This document shows, piece after piece, positions 35,391-43,847 of a stretch of DNA of 43,847 nt (within the stretch, counting starts at the first letter, position 1; each line of letters opens with the position of its first letter). The notes below the pieces were generated by a model, which had not been told where the DNA came from, ran no database searches, and saw only the letters and a list, made by a program, of their open reading frames with translations. The position numbers and the translations under genes were made by a program. Source of the stretch: Candidatus Parvarchaeota archaeon. Lineage in GTDB: Archaea > Nanobdellota > Nanobdellia > Parvarchaeales > Parvarchaeaceae. The stretch is from the NCBI GenBank assembly GCA_023380615.1, contig JAMCRO010000027.1, positions 1 through 43,847 on the forward strand, in the 5' to 3' direction.

Positions 35391-38300
35391 TTAACAAGGG
35401 TTTTCGGTATTGTACCAATCTACTTGTACTAAACTACCTGGTGAAGCCGTGCTAGATACTGGAGTTGTTGTAGCATAAATGTTAAGATCAGCACAAACCG
35501 TATCTTCGACAAGCTTATAAGTATAAGAATTTCCAGGTGCAACGGCAAACGTTAGATTCTGAGAAGTGGTATCCTCACTGTATCCTGCGTATGTAATTCC
35601 CCATCCAGTACCGCCTGGTAAGCCAAATGATTCAAACTTGACGGTAACCGGATCAGTTACAACTCCCCCGATTGCGCCAGCTGTATCATTGTTATCTAAA
35701 CCAATCGAAAGATTACTTGAGCTAGGGTTCTCAGTAGAAGTGCCGTATAGGATAGGATCACTCGTACAGGTTCCTACACTGTTCTGATTACAATTCAAAG
35801 TATAAAACCAAGACCAAGGAAATGCATAACCTGAATTATATGCGCCATCATAATAAGAAGTAAGTATATCATCGTCAAGAGTAAACGTTGGGATTGAATT
35901 AAAGTTACTTAAGTTCAGCATTGCAATCTTATCTTCAGAAGACCCTCCTGTGCCTGCATAAATAAAATCGGTATGGCCGACTCCGTATACTCTAAATGGT
36001 ATATATGCCTGTGTCCAGACTTCACTCCCTATTGCTGAACTTAAATCTATCGTACAGTCTTGGCAGCTTCCATTCACGGCCCAGTATGCTGCTATCTCTG
36101 CATGTGCCCCAGAGAAATCAGTAGAACCATAACTACCGCTTACGTATATTTCCTTATTGTTAGGATCATAAACGGGGTTACCAGACCACAATGAATTTGA
36201 ATTCCATGGATTCCCTAAATAATTATTAAACGTAGCACTGCTGTCAGCTTGAACTATCGCAATTTCTGGAACACCAGAAGAGGTATATGTCGGTATCCAA
36301 AGTGTATTAGCATCAGGATTATAACCCATTTGGAAGGTTAGGACACCGCCATTTATAGAGGTATTTGTACTAAGATAACTTTCTCCAGAGATTACATTTA
36401 CTGTAGAGGTGTCAGAGCAGCCACCTGGCTTTGCTGAAGGGCATGCAGTGTTCAAAACAAAGACAAGCCCGTTTGCATACGTTAAAACGGCCGGATAAGC
36501 ATCGGGATAAGGAGGATTGATAACCGCCACTTCGGCATCGGTAGAATCATTTATAACCATAACATCCTGATATAAAGCCACATAATACAAATTATTTTGG
36601 GGATCATACACTATTGAATAAGCATTATTTCCAGAGTAGGCTTCGGAATTTGATCCGGGGCTTGTTGAAACAGTCTGAGCATAATTTGCATTCGGAAGCG
36701 GAAACTCGCTAAATACTTCATTACCCGCTATCATAGTATAACACTCCCAATTTGCCCCCAGCTTAACCTCGGTTCCCATCTCTGCATTTCCGGAGTTACC
36801 GACACATAAAACATTATTCTGGGTAAAGGGCTGCTGATAGCTGTAAGTTCCAACGCTTGAAACATCATGATTTGAAAATGTTATTAGATTTCCATTACTG
36901 GCTTCACCACGCTGACCATTCCACTTGATTGTCCATTGAGTAGAAAATTGCTGCATGCCTACAGAATCTCCAGTATCTACAAATGTCGTAGTACAGTTCC
37001 ATGCATTGAATGTGTAAGAAGAACCTTGATATTCAGAAGGAGTATCGTAAGAAACGCATGCTAAATTGCTGCTATAACCCTCTCCAGTGTAATATGAAAC
37101 AGTTGTTATATCTTTCTGTGTGGTACTTGTAGAAGAACCGGTTGATACTGTAGGTAAAGTTCCATCATAAGTTGCATACCAATCCTGACCAGAAGGCAAG
37201 CCTGTCTCCGAAAAGGTCGTTGTACAGTTCCATGCATTGAATGTGTAAGAAGAACCTTGATATTCAGAAGGAGTATCGTAAGAAACGCATGCTAAATTGC
37301 TGCTATAACCCTCTCCAGTGTAATATGAAACAGTTGTTATATCTTTCTGTGTGGTACTTGTAGAAGAACCGGTTGATACTGTAGGTAAAGTTCCATCATA
37401 AGTTGCATACCAATCCTGACCAGAAGGCAAGCCTGTCTCCGAAAAGGTCGTTGTACAGTCCCATGCATTGAATGTGTAAGAAGAACCCTGAAGAATAGAT
37501 GGGGAAACGTAAGAATTGCAGTCAAGATTTGAACTGTAAGCCTCAGAGTTATAAGAAGAAACAGTAGTTATACCACTCTGGGTAAATGAAATCTGCTTAC
37601 CCGTATTATTTATAGCAGAGGCACTGTCATAGGTCGTATTCCAATTTTGTGATGATGGTAAGCCAGATTCAGTAAAGGTTGTAGTGCATTGCCAGGTAGT
37701 AAAGGTATTACCGCTAGTGCCTTGCTCAGCAGTTATTGATGGATCAGATACACAAGAGATGGTACCACTTTTTGCAGTTGCAGTATAATCTGAAATAGTA
37801 GTTATACCTGTTTGAGTAATAGAAGCTGGAGAACCTGTATCAGCAAGTGAACTTGAAGCACCATCATAATTAGAGACCTGCCAAGTTTGGCTGGAAGGCA
37901 AGCCTGTCTCCGAAAAGGTTGTTGTACAGTTCCATGCACTGAATGTGTAGCTTCCGCCTAACCTTATTGAAGGTGTCTTATAGGAAACGCATGCAAGATT
38001 GCCGCTTTTTGCAGTGGCAGTGTAGTAAACCTGTGCGTTTGCCGTATTGTTTGTCTTTATCTGTATTGCAGAGCCTGTGGAACTGCTTTTAGTAGTGCCG
38101 TTATAGGTTACCTGCCAAGTTTGGCTGGAAGGCAAGCCTGTCTCCGAAAAGGTTGTTGTACAGTTGGATGTAAACGCTATAACTTGCTCTACGCCGGTTG
38201 AATGATATCCTGCTGAAGGGCTTGGTGTACTTGCACAGCCCTGATAGGTAACTGAAGGAACTGAAAAGTAATAACTTCCAAACGGCAAATTAAATGAAAC

Positions 38301-38924
38301 ATTGTCCTTTATGCTTGAAACCGTGGTTGAATTGGTTGATGTGTTATAATTTACAGTGAATGTGCTGCCATATGGCAAACCCCTCTCTACGAAATACGTT
38401 AATTGGTTGTTTATTGGTATTGCGCCGCTTACTAGAGTTGATGATACTGTCCCGTTTGATACCTCATATATGCTAGATTTATAGGGCGTAAAGGAAATTA
38501 GTACCTTTGAAAGATAACTGCTTGTAGGTATACTTACAGGTACTCTGCACAGGGTTGATTGACCGGTTGATATTATACTGTCAAGGCAATAATAAGAAGT
38601 GTAGGTATTGCCGTTAACGTTTACTGTTATTCCGGTTATATTGACAAACTGATTGTAGTTATTTGTTATCTTTACTACCATCATTGTTGAATTAGCCTGT
38701 GCCGCCTGCATTGTTATGCCCTGAAAACCGCTTATTATTGTCGGAGCAGAAGGTACTCTAAAAACGCCCAAAGAAAAAAGTATTAACAATACCAATACTA
38801 TTATTATAAGAATCCAACCCCAGCTCATTAGATAATCTAATGCTGCCTGGGCTTCCCGGTCTTCATTTGATTTCTTTGTATTAACTCTTTTCTTATTATG
38901 CTTGTTTTTTATATTTCGCTGCAT
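35391..38924 (-). CDS. surface protein: class III/pilin-like signal peptide, Cys-containing 'TFSETGLPSGQxW' modules, YVTN-like beta-propeller region
   Basis: 'EAQAALDYLMSWGWILIIIVLVLLILFSLGVF' N-terminus; repeated CTTTFSETGLPS modules; 'YSIVYDPQNNLYYVALYQDVMVINDSTDAEVAVI' blade-like segment. Confidence 0.88.
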   Translation of the reverse strand: MQRNIKNKHNKKRVNTKKSNEDREAQAALDYLMSWGWILIIIVLVLLILFSLGVFRVPSAPTIISGFQGITMQAAQANSTMMVVKITNNYNQFVNITGITVNVNGNTYTSYYCLDSIISTGQSTLCRVPVSIPTSSYLSKVLISFTPYKSSIYEVSNGTVSSTLVSGAIPINNQLTYFVERGLPYGSTFTVNYNTSTNSTTVSSIKDNVSFNLPFGSYYFSVPSVTYQGCASTPSPSAGYHSTGVEQVIAFTSNCTTTFSETGLPSSQTWQVTYNGTTKSSSTGSAIQIKTNNTANAQVYYTATAKSGNLACVSYKTPSIRLGGSYTFSAWNCTTTFSETGLPSSQTWQVSNYDGASSSLADTGSPASITQTGITTISDYTATAKSGTISCVSDPSITAEQGTSGNTFTTWQCTTTFTESGLPSSQNWNTTYDSASAINNTGKQISFTQSGITTVSSYNSEAYSSNLDCNSYVSPSILQGSSYTFNAWDCTTTFSETGLPSGQDWYATYDGTLPTVSTGSSTSTTQKDITTVSYYTGEGYSSNLACVSYDTPSEYQGSSYTFNAWNCTTTFSETGLPSGQDWYATYDGTLPTVSTGSSTSTTQKDITTVSYYTGEGYSSNLACVSYDTPSEYQGSSYTFNAWNCTTTFVDTGDSVGMQQFSTQWTIKWNGQRGEASNGNLITFSNHDVSSVGTYSYQQPFTQNNVLCVGNSGNAEMGTEVKLGANWECYTMIAGNEVFSEFPLPNANYAQTVSTSPGSNSEAYSGNNAYSIVYDPQNNLYYVALYQDVMVINDSTDAEVAVINPPYPDAYPAVLTYANGLVFVLNTACPSAKPGGCSDTSTVNVISGESYLSTNTSINGGVLTFQMGYNPDANTLWIPTYTSSGVPEIAIVQADSSATFNNYLGNPWNSNSLWSGNPVYDPNNKEIYVSGSYGSTDFSGAHAEIAAYWAVNGSCQDCTIDLSSAIGSEVWTQAYIPFRVYGVGHTDFIYAGTGGSSEDKIAMLNLSNFNSIPTFTLDDDILTSYYDGAYNSGYAFPWSWFYTLNCNQNSVGTCTSDPILYGTSTENPSSSNLSIGLDNNDTAGAIGGVVTDPVTVKFESFGLPGGTGWGITYAGYSEDTTSQNLTFAVAPGNSYTYKLVEDTVCADLNIYATTTPVSSTASPGSLVQVDWYNTENPC
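36991..37452. repeat. 231-bp in-frame tandem repeat, two apparently identical copies (36991-37221, 37222-37452)
   Basis: 'gtacagttccatgcattgaatgtgtaagaagaaccttgatattcagaagg...' recurs with offset 231; the 77-aa module is exactly repeated in the translation. Confidence 0.93.
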
Positions 38925-38999
38925 GTAAATTAAACACTATTAACATATTAATATCTTATAATCCTCAAATTTTAAGGAACGGCTCTAAATCCTCAGACA

Positions 39000-39629
39000 T
39001 TAACTGATTACAGTCTTCCTTATTCTTTTCCAGATGTCACTTTCAAATCTTTCTTGATTTGCCCATCTACCCCTTGAATGATAACCGTATCTTTCCCAAT
39101 ATCCATCCTTATAATCCTTTACCAAAAAGATTAGTTTAAGCCATTTTGCGCTTTTCCAGCCATACAATGAGGGTATAAAAGGCCTTGCCGGGAAACCTTG
39201 TTCCTTTTTGAGAATTTCGCCGTTTAATTTCAAAGCTATAATGGAATCTTCTGTTATGTCCTCTAGGTTAATGGGCACGGTATACCCGTCCAAGCAATAA
39301 AAAATGGCAAACTTAGCTTCTTTATTAACGTCTGCCATTTCAAGGATCTTTTTTAAGGAAGGCCCTTCCCATAAAACGTTCTTAATAGACCATTTTGTTA
39401 CACAGTTGAAATCTAAATTATATTTCAAATGTTCCATCTTATCCAGTTCATCGTACGAAAACGCCAGCTTTTTATTGACAAGCCCATCAATTTCTAATTT
39501 CCACTGGGCTAAGTCAACATCCAAAGAGTTGCCATTTAATGCATCGTACAAAATGAAGTTTTTTATGTAAAACTGGCCTTTTGCAGGCGGAATTTCTTTC
39601 TCCATGCTAAAGTAAAAACTTTTTAACAA
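39000..39629 (-). CDS. oxidoreductase molybdopterin-binding (sulfite-oxidase fold) domain protein
   Basis: 'WKLEIDGLVNKKLAFSYDELDKM', conserved Cys 'DFNCVTKWS', 'GFPARPFIPSLYGWKSAKWLKLIFLV'. Confidence 0.9.
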   Translation of the reverse strand: MLKSFYFSMEKEIPPAKGQFYIKNFILYDALNGNSLDVDLAQWKLEIDGLVNKKLAFSYDELDKMEHLKYNLDFNCVTKWSIKNVLWEGPSLKKILEMADVNKEAKFAIFYCLDGYTVPINLEDITEDSIIALKLNGEILKKEQGFPARPFIPSLYGWKSAKWLKLIFLVKDYKDGYWERYGYHSRGRWANQERFESDIWKRIRKTVIS

Positions 39630-39682
39630 TTAAATCTAACTAATCCTGCAATGCAATAAACTAAAGTATAAATTTACGTTGT

Positions 39683-40579
39683 CTAATGTCTTTTTTGCTT
39701 TTCCAAGGAGTTTCTTATTTTTATCAGGGCCTTTATTATCTCGCTCCTTGGTATATCCTCTGACTGTGACTTGCATACAGCATTGATTGAGAATACGTTG
39801 CTTTTATTTGCAAAGCTTGTTTCAGATATGAAAACTGACGGCAAACCTTTTACAAATGAAAGCTTCTTCAGTTCTGATTTTGTCGTTTCCATAAATTTAT
39901 CCGGATCTATCAATGAAGGCACTTCATATCTTACTTTTACATTTCTGTATTCTTCATTATTTATAAAGATGGAAGCCTGCAATACTATGCTGTTCGGTAT
40001 CTTTATGGGAATATTGTTGTCTAAGCGTATTGTGGTAAATGTCAATGTCATCTTTTCTACTATGCCAGTATAACCCGGAACAAGGAAATCCTCAGAAAAG
40101 AATTTTGGGGGATAACTTGGTGCTATCAAACCATACTGCCAAGTGCTTAAAGTTATCCTGTCGCCTATATTGAATGGCTTGGAAAAAAGAAGAACTATTC
40201 CGCTGAAAAAGTTTGAAAGAGACGCCTGTGCGGCCAGGCCCACTACAACACCTATAAACCCGCCTCCCAATATGACAGAGGTTAATCCTATCTTAAAAGA
40301 CGAAAGTGCAATAGCTATCACTATTATATATCCTGCTAACCTGGTAACAAAAACTATTGTATTGCTAACCTGCTTGTTCTTATTGTTTGCTTTTGCCTCT
40401 ACTATGTCACTTACAAGATTTACGATTAAAACTCCAGCAACCAATATAAGAACAACATATATTACTCCCTTAATATTGGAAGGAATGCCCGGAATTAACG
40501 TCACAATGTATGCTATCACCGAGAAAAGCACCAAAATCGAAAGTATAAAATAGATTTTATTCTTAACTTTTACATCCAT
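39683..40579 (-). CDS. MscS-family mechanosensitive ion channel
   Basis: 'VVVGLAAQASLSNFFSGIVLLFSKPFNIGDRI' pore/beta-domain signature. Confidence 0.93.
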   Translation of the reverse strand: MDVKVKNKIYFILSILVLFSVIAYIVTLIPGIPSNIKGVIYVVLILVAGVLIVNLVSDIVEAKANNKNKQVSNTIVFVTRLAGYIIVIAIALSSFKIGLTSVILGGGFIGVVVGLAAQASLSNFFSGIVLLFSKPFNIGDRITLSTWQYGLIAPSYPPKFFSEDFLVPGYTGIVEKMTLTFTTIRLDNNIPIKIPNSIVLQASIFINNEEYRNVKVRYEVPSLIDPDKFMETTKSELKKLSFVKGLPSVFISETSFANKSNVFSINAVCKSQSEDIPRSEIIKALIKIRNSLEKQKRH

Positions 40580-40627
40580 TACCTTAAAAGAAGCTTATCA
40601 TATAAAATCGTTATTGCTTTGACTCCT

Positions 40628-41008
40628 TTAAGCAAGCTGCTGGTTTCTTCCAAGTACCCTTATTATTGATATTACAAGTGATTCCGCAATTATTATGCTT
40701 ATCAGTAATCCATAAAGATAAAAGTATATCTCAAAGGACGGAGAAGTAAACAATCCCGCAATAAGAAAGAAGGTAACTATGCCTGGTGACAAGAAGAGTA
40801 TTGAAATCTTCCACCAGTTACTCTTGAACAGAGCTACCCTTTGGGTGCTTGCAACTCTCATTTTGCTGAACCTCCTAAAGAAAAGCACTAAGGAAACTAT
40901 TAAAAGCAAGGCCCCGATTGAAACCAATATTATCGGCAAAATAAAGCCTGCCAAGGGATTCACTGCAGACGTACTTATTAAAATGGCGCTACTCATAGCT
41001 AAATGCAA
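40628..41008 (-). CDS. hypothetical 3-TM membrane protein
   Basis: 126 aa ORF overlapping the upstream membrane-protein gene by 20 nt. Confidence 0.6.
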   Translation of the reverse strand: MHLAMSSAILISTSAVNPLAGFILPIILVSIGALLLIVSLVLFFRRFSKMRVASTQRVALFKSNWWKISILFLSPGIVTFFLIAGLFTSPSFEIYFYLYGLLISIIIAESLVISIIRVLGRNQQLA

Positions 41009-41543
41009 ACCTCGCTATGTATTTTAATGAAAGGCTTATAAGAGACAAAGCCACGAGCAAAAAAGCCACTGTACCAAGAATTACTCCTAATAAGAATGAC
41101 AAGGTTGCATAGCTCGTCAATATGCTTACAAAAAACGCAGCTATTGCAAGCAAAACCATTACTGAAGCCAGTAAAAGCATGGAAAAAGGGTTATTGCTCT
41201 TGTTCAGGTTCAATATCATAGTAACTATTGGGGCATTATCTTTTCTGTGCTTAAACAATGCTATGAAAGATATTATTCCAAAGAAAAACAGGGAAACACC
41301 TATGACTATATCCAACCCTACAAAAGCATAATTTACCGCAAACAGATAATTGTAATTTGCAACTCCAGTTACAGTAACGGAGCTTGAAACTGGGGGTACG
41401 TAAGAAATCGACGATATTTTCGGTGAGACTGCGAAAAAGACAAGGATTGCAGTCACAATTATTAATGCTGCAAATCCAAATTTTAGGTATTTCAGTTTAT
41501 TAGAAGTGTTGTACACTAATACTTCACTTTTTGTATTCCTCAT
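40989..41543 (-). CDS. hypothetical multi-TM membrane protein
   Basis: 184 aa hydrophobic ORF in a same-strand gene series. Confidence 0.65.
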   Translation of the reverse strand: MRNTKSEVLVYNTSNKLKYLKFGFAALIIVTAILVFFAVSPKISSISYVPPVSSSVTVTGVANYNYLFAVNYAFVGLDIVIGVSLFFFGIISFIALFKHRKDNAPIVTMILNLNKSNNPFSMLLLASVMVLLAIAAFFVSILTSYATLSFLLGVILGTVAFLLVALSLISLSLKYIARFAFSYE

Positions 41544-41573
41544 ATTAAATTCAGTATATCAAAATATAAATAG

Positions 41574-42548
41574 CTATTTTTTACTATAAAACGCAGATAA
41601 ATTTGAATTCGAATTGTAAAACATAAACATTATAAAAATGAGGATATACAACGGACCTGCAGCCAAATCAGTTACGCCGGCAAAGAATGGCCCGCCAAAA
41701 CCCTGTATAACGGACCATGAAAACAGGCTATAGACCATGCCTGCAATGTAAACCCACTTCCTGAATAAACCGAAAATAAGCAGTAAAGCAATTGCTAACT
41801 CTGAAAATGCATATATGTAAAGGAATAAATGTATGTTTGGCAGTATCAGCTTATCCCAGAATAAAAAAAAGGGTATCAGGAATTTCGGCTCTCCGAGAAT
41901 TTGCATTAACTGGTTGCCCGCTACATTTGAAGCTGTGCCGCTCACTAGCTTTAAAGATGCGTTTATTGCAAGTACTGCTCCAAACGCTATTGAAGAAATG
42001 GCAAAAACATTTGTTTTTTCATTCTTTGATTTTGCTTTCTTAAAGAACGCAAGCCTTTCCCATAAATTGAATTTCTTTTTTATTGACTTGTCAATTGAAA
42101 GATCATAGGAATTGAAATTCCGTTCAGAGAATATCAACAATAAAAACAGAAGAAAATAGATAGGGGTTGCACCTATGTCAAGCGTTCCTGCTATGTAAGG
42201 TCCTCCGAACTGGCTTATAGTAAGCCATATTGCTATGGAATATACTGCTCCTGCAACATACAAAAACTTTTTGAAAAAACCCAGTATAAGAAACAGGCCT
42301 ATTAAAAACTCGATAACTATGGCAAAAGTTACAAAGAAATTTATGTTATTCGCAGTCAAATTTGCCCAAAAAGAAACCCAGGGATAAACGAAAGACCATG
42401 CACCATACGCCCCCGTAAGAACATTTTCCTTTATAAGAAAAGCAGAATCGGGTATCAGCTTAAGCATGGAATCTGCTATGAATATCACACCTAAAAGAAC
42501 CCTAGTTATAAAAGGTATTTTGTCAAACTTGAGTTTAACTTTTTCCAT
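41574..42548 (-). CDS. DoxX/DoxD-like membrane protein with two internal repeats
   Basis: Repeats 'ITRVLLGVIFIADSMLKLI...EFLIGLFLILGFFKKFLYVAGAVYSIAIWLTISQFGGPYIAGTLDIG' and 'AINASLKLV...SELAIALLLIFGLFRKWVYIAGMVYSLFSWSVIQGFGGPFFAGVTDLA'. Confidence 0.85.
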   Translation of the reverse strand: MEKVKLKFDKIPFITRVLLGVIFIADSMLKLIPDSAFLIKENVLTGAYGAWSFVYPWVSFWANLTANNINFFVTFAIVIEFLIGLFLILGFFKKFLYVAGAVYSIAIWLTISQFGGPYIAGTLDIGATPIYFLLFLLLIFSERNFNSYDLSIDKSIKKKFNLWERLAFFKKAKSKNEKTNVFAISSIAFGAVLAINASLKLVSGTASNVAGNQLMQILGEPKFLIPFFLFWDKLILPNIHLFLYIYAFSELAIALLLIFGLFRKWVYIAGMVYSLFSWSVIQGFGGPFFAGVTDLAAGPLYILIFIMFMFYNSNSNLSAFYSKK

Positions 42549-42561
42549 TAACTAAAACTAG

Positions 42562-43299
42562 TTAAGAATAGCCGTTGCTGCTAGTGCTTGCAGCGGAAGA
42601 AGGAGAACTGCTTACGATCATTTTACCATACATGCCTAATTCTGCATGCCCAAATACAGGACAAAGATACCAGTATACCCCATTAGTATTGGCAGTGAAT
42701 GTTTCACTCTCTTCGTATATTCTTCCATTTTTGGGTGGAGGTATAAGTATGCCTTTCACAACGATATCGTTTGCACCAGTATAACCGTCAAACGCGCTTT
42801 CTGGCCCCGCAGTAGAATATGGTGGCGGGTAACTGTTATTTACAATCATATATCCGTGGTAAGCATAATCTGACAAATCAAATGCATCGAAAGTTACTGT
42901 AGAACCCTGCTTTATTATTATAGTCGGATTAACAAGTCCGTATACGGTAAAGGCAGGAAGCGCCTGAAGATCCAATTCACCAAGTAATGCCTTGTAGGGT
43001 GTGCTTGTTCCCGGAACTGTAGAATTAAGCGTTATGTTATTTGCAGGATCTGAAGACAAGTTGTCTATCATTCCCATAGATATTGTAGTTGATTTATTAA
43101 TATATATAGTGTTGGTAGCTGCATTGACAGTAACGCCTGCTGGTACAGTGCTTAATGCAGTAGAAACGGAAACGGAAACTGGACCTGCAAAGCTTATTGT
43201 GTGGTTAATAGCAAGAAATGCCACTACTATAACTATAACAGCTATCACAACTATTATCGCTAAAATCATTGCATTACTGTTTTTAGTGTTTTCCATCAT
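42562..43299 (-). CDS. cupredoxin-domain protein (sulfocyanin-like blue copper protein)
   Basis: N-terminal TM; type-1 Cu ligand pattern 'AYHGYMIV...YWYLCPVFGHAELGMYGKMIV' (H, C, H, M). Confidence 0.9.
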   Translation of the reverse strand: MMENTKNSNAMILAIIVVIAVIVIVVAFLAINHTISFAGPVSVSVSTALSTVPAGVTVNAATNTIYINKSTTISMGMIDNLSSDPANNITLNSTVPGTSTPYKALLGELDLQALPAFTVYGLVNPTIIIKQGSTVTFDAFDLSDYAYHGYMIVNNSYPPPYSTAGPESAFDGYTGANDIVVKGILIPPPKNGRIYEESETFTANTNGVYWYLCPVFGHAELGMYGKMIVSSSPSSAASTSSNGYS

Positions 43300-43847
43300 A
43301 CTACCTCAATTTCACCGTACATGCCCAATTCTGCGTGGCCTGGTATAGGACAAAGGTAATAGTAAGTACCGGTTGCATTGAATGTATAAGACCCGCTTGT
43401 TGAATAGATACTTCCACTGAAGGGATTATCAAAGTTAGCAGGTGGCGGCAGTGCTGGCAAGTACAAAAGATCTGCTTTTAATGCTGTAGGGGAAAGAGTA
43501 GTAAATGGATTAAATGGTGGAGCTTGTGGAGTTATAGCAAATATGTGTATTTCTGCTCCAAGGTTTATAAAAACAAAGTTCACAGTGGAACCATTCTTTA
43601 TAACCAATGTCGGATCTATAAGACCATAATCCATAAAGTATGGAAGCTCATGATTTGGAGTCTCAAGAAATGAATCAGCAGCGGTTATGTTAACAGGGTA
43701 TGTTATGTTATGAATTGGATTATAGGAGATGTTTTCATATGCGACTATTGGTATAGTAACGTTTGAGCCCGTTATTACTATTGAATTGTTTGCTGAATAA
43801 ACGCTTACTCCCGTAGGTACTGTGTGTATGAATTTAGAGGAGCTTTT
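43296..43847 (-). CDS. cupredoxin-domain protein (sulfocyanin-like), N-terminus beyond the window edge
   Basis: 'EIHIFAITPQ...YYYLCPIPGHAELGMYGEIEV'. The frame stays open to 43847 and the upstream translation 'TVPTGVSVYSANNSIVI...ETPNHELPYFMDYGLIDPTL' aligns with the neighbour, so the ORF-track Met at 43634 is internal. Confidence 0.88.
   Translation of the reverse strand, partial: KSSSKFIHTVPTGVSVYSANNSIVITGSNVTIPIVAYENISYNPIHNITYPVNITAADSFLETPNHELPYFMDYGLIDPTLVIKNGSTVNFVFINLGAEIHIFAITPQAPPFNPFTTLSPTALKADLLYLPALPPPANFDNPFSGSIYSTSGSYTFNATGTYYYLCPIPGHAELGMYGEIEVV

Noticed and set aside
1-43847. CRISPR array, rRNA, tRNA, transposase or prophage genes
   Set aside because: Scanned gaps and ORFs; no regularly spaced direct repeats with unique spacers, no RNA-gene signatures, no transposase/integrase/phage motifs seen.

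Overview
AT-rich, densely packed archaeal chromosomal window of about 43.8 kb. Archaeal signatures are a DUF359-type GTP-dependent dephospho-CoA kinase, Sua5, two short FKBPs, a class III (pilin-like) signal peptide, and likely leaderless TATA promoters. The 'TFSE(S/T)GLPSGxxW' surface-protein modules, a sulfocyanin-like cupredoxin pair, DoxD, TauE/SafE and a sulfite-oxidase-fold protein suggest an acidophile of the ARMAN/Parvarchaeota-DPANN or Thermoplasmata neighbourhood; this taxonomy is inference only. Content: about 40 credible CDSs (transporters, three ABC systems, GT2, GH15, MscS, SPFH, redox proteins, three large secreted or surface proteins), no recognisable tRNA/rRNA, no CRISPR array and no transposase. 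Main points of interest: (1) a compact KaiC/RAD55-like ATPase - V4R - ANL adenylating enzyme operon facing a second, LuxE-like ANL protein (about 21.3-25.0 kb), a candidate undescribed system; (2) a structured element of about 138 bp at 7934-8071 with a perfect 7-bp closing stem and two internal hairpins (candidate ncRNA or MITE), next to a duplicated gene fragment; (3) a surface protein with a very sequon-rich stalk and an apparently identical 825-bp tandem duplication; (4) a kinase/pseudokinase pair; (5) a stand-alone, convergent AAA-associated domain gene next to a NitT/TauT-type ABC system; (6) tandem cupredoxins, one truncated by the window edge and mis-started in the ORF track.
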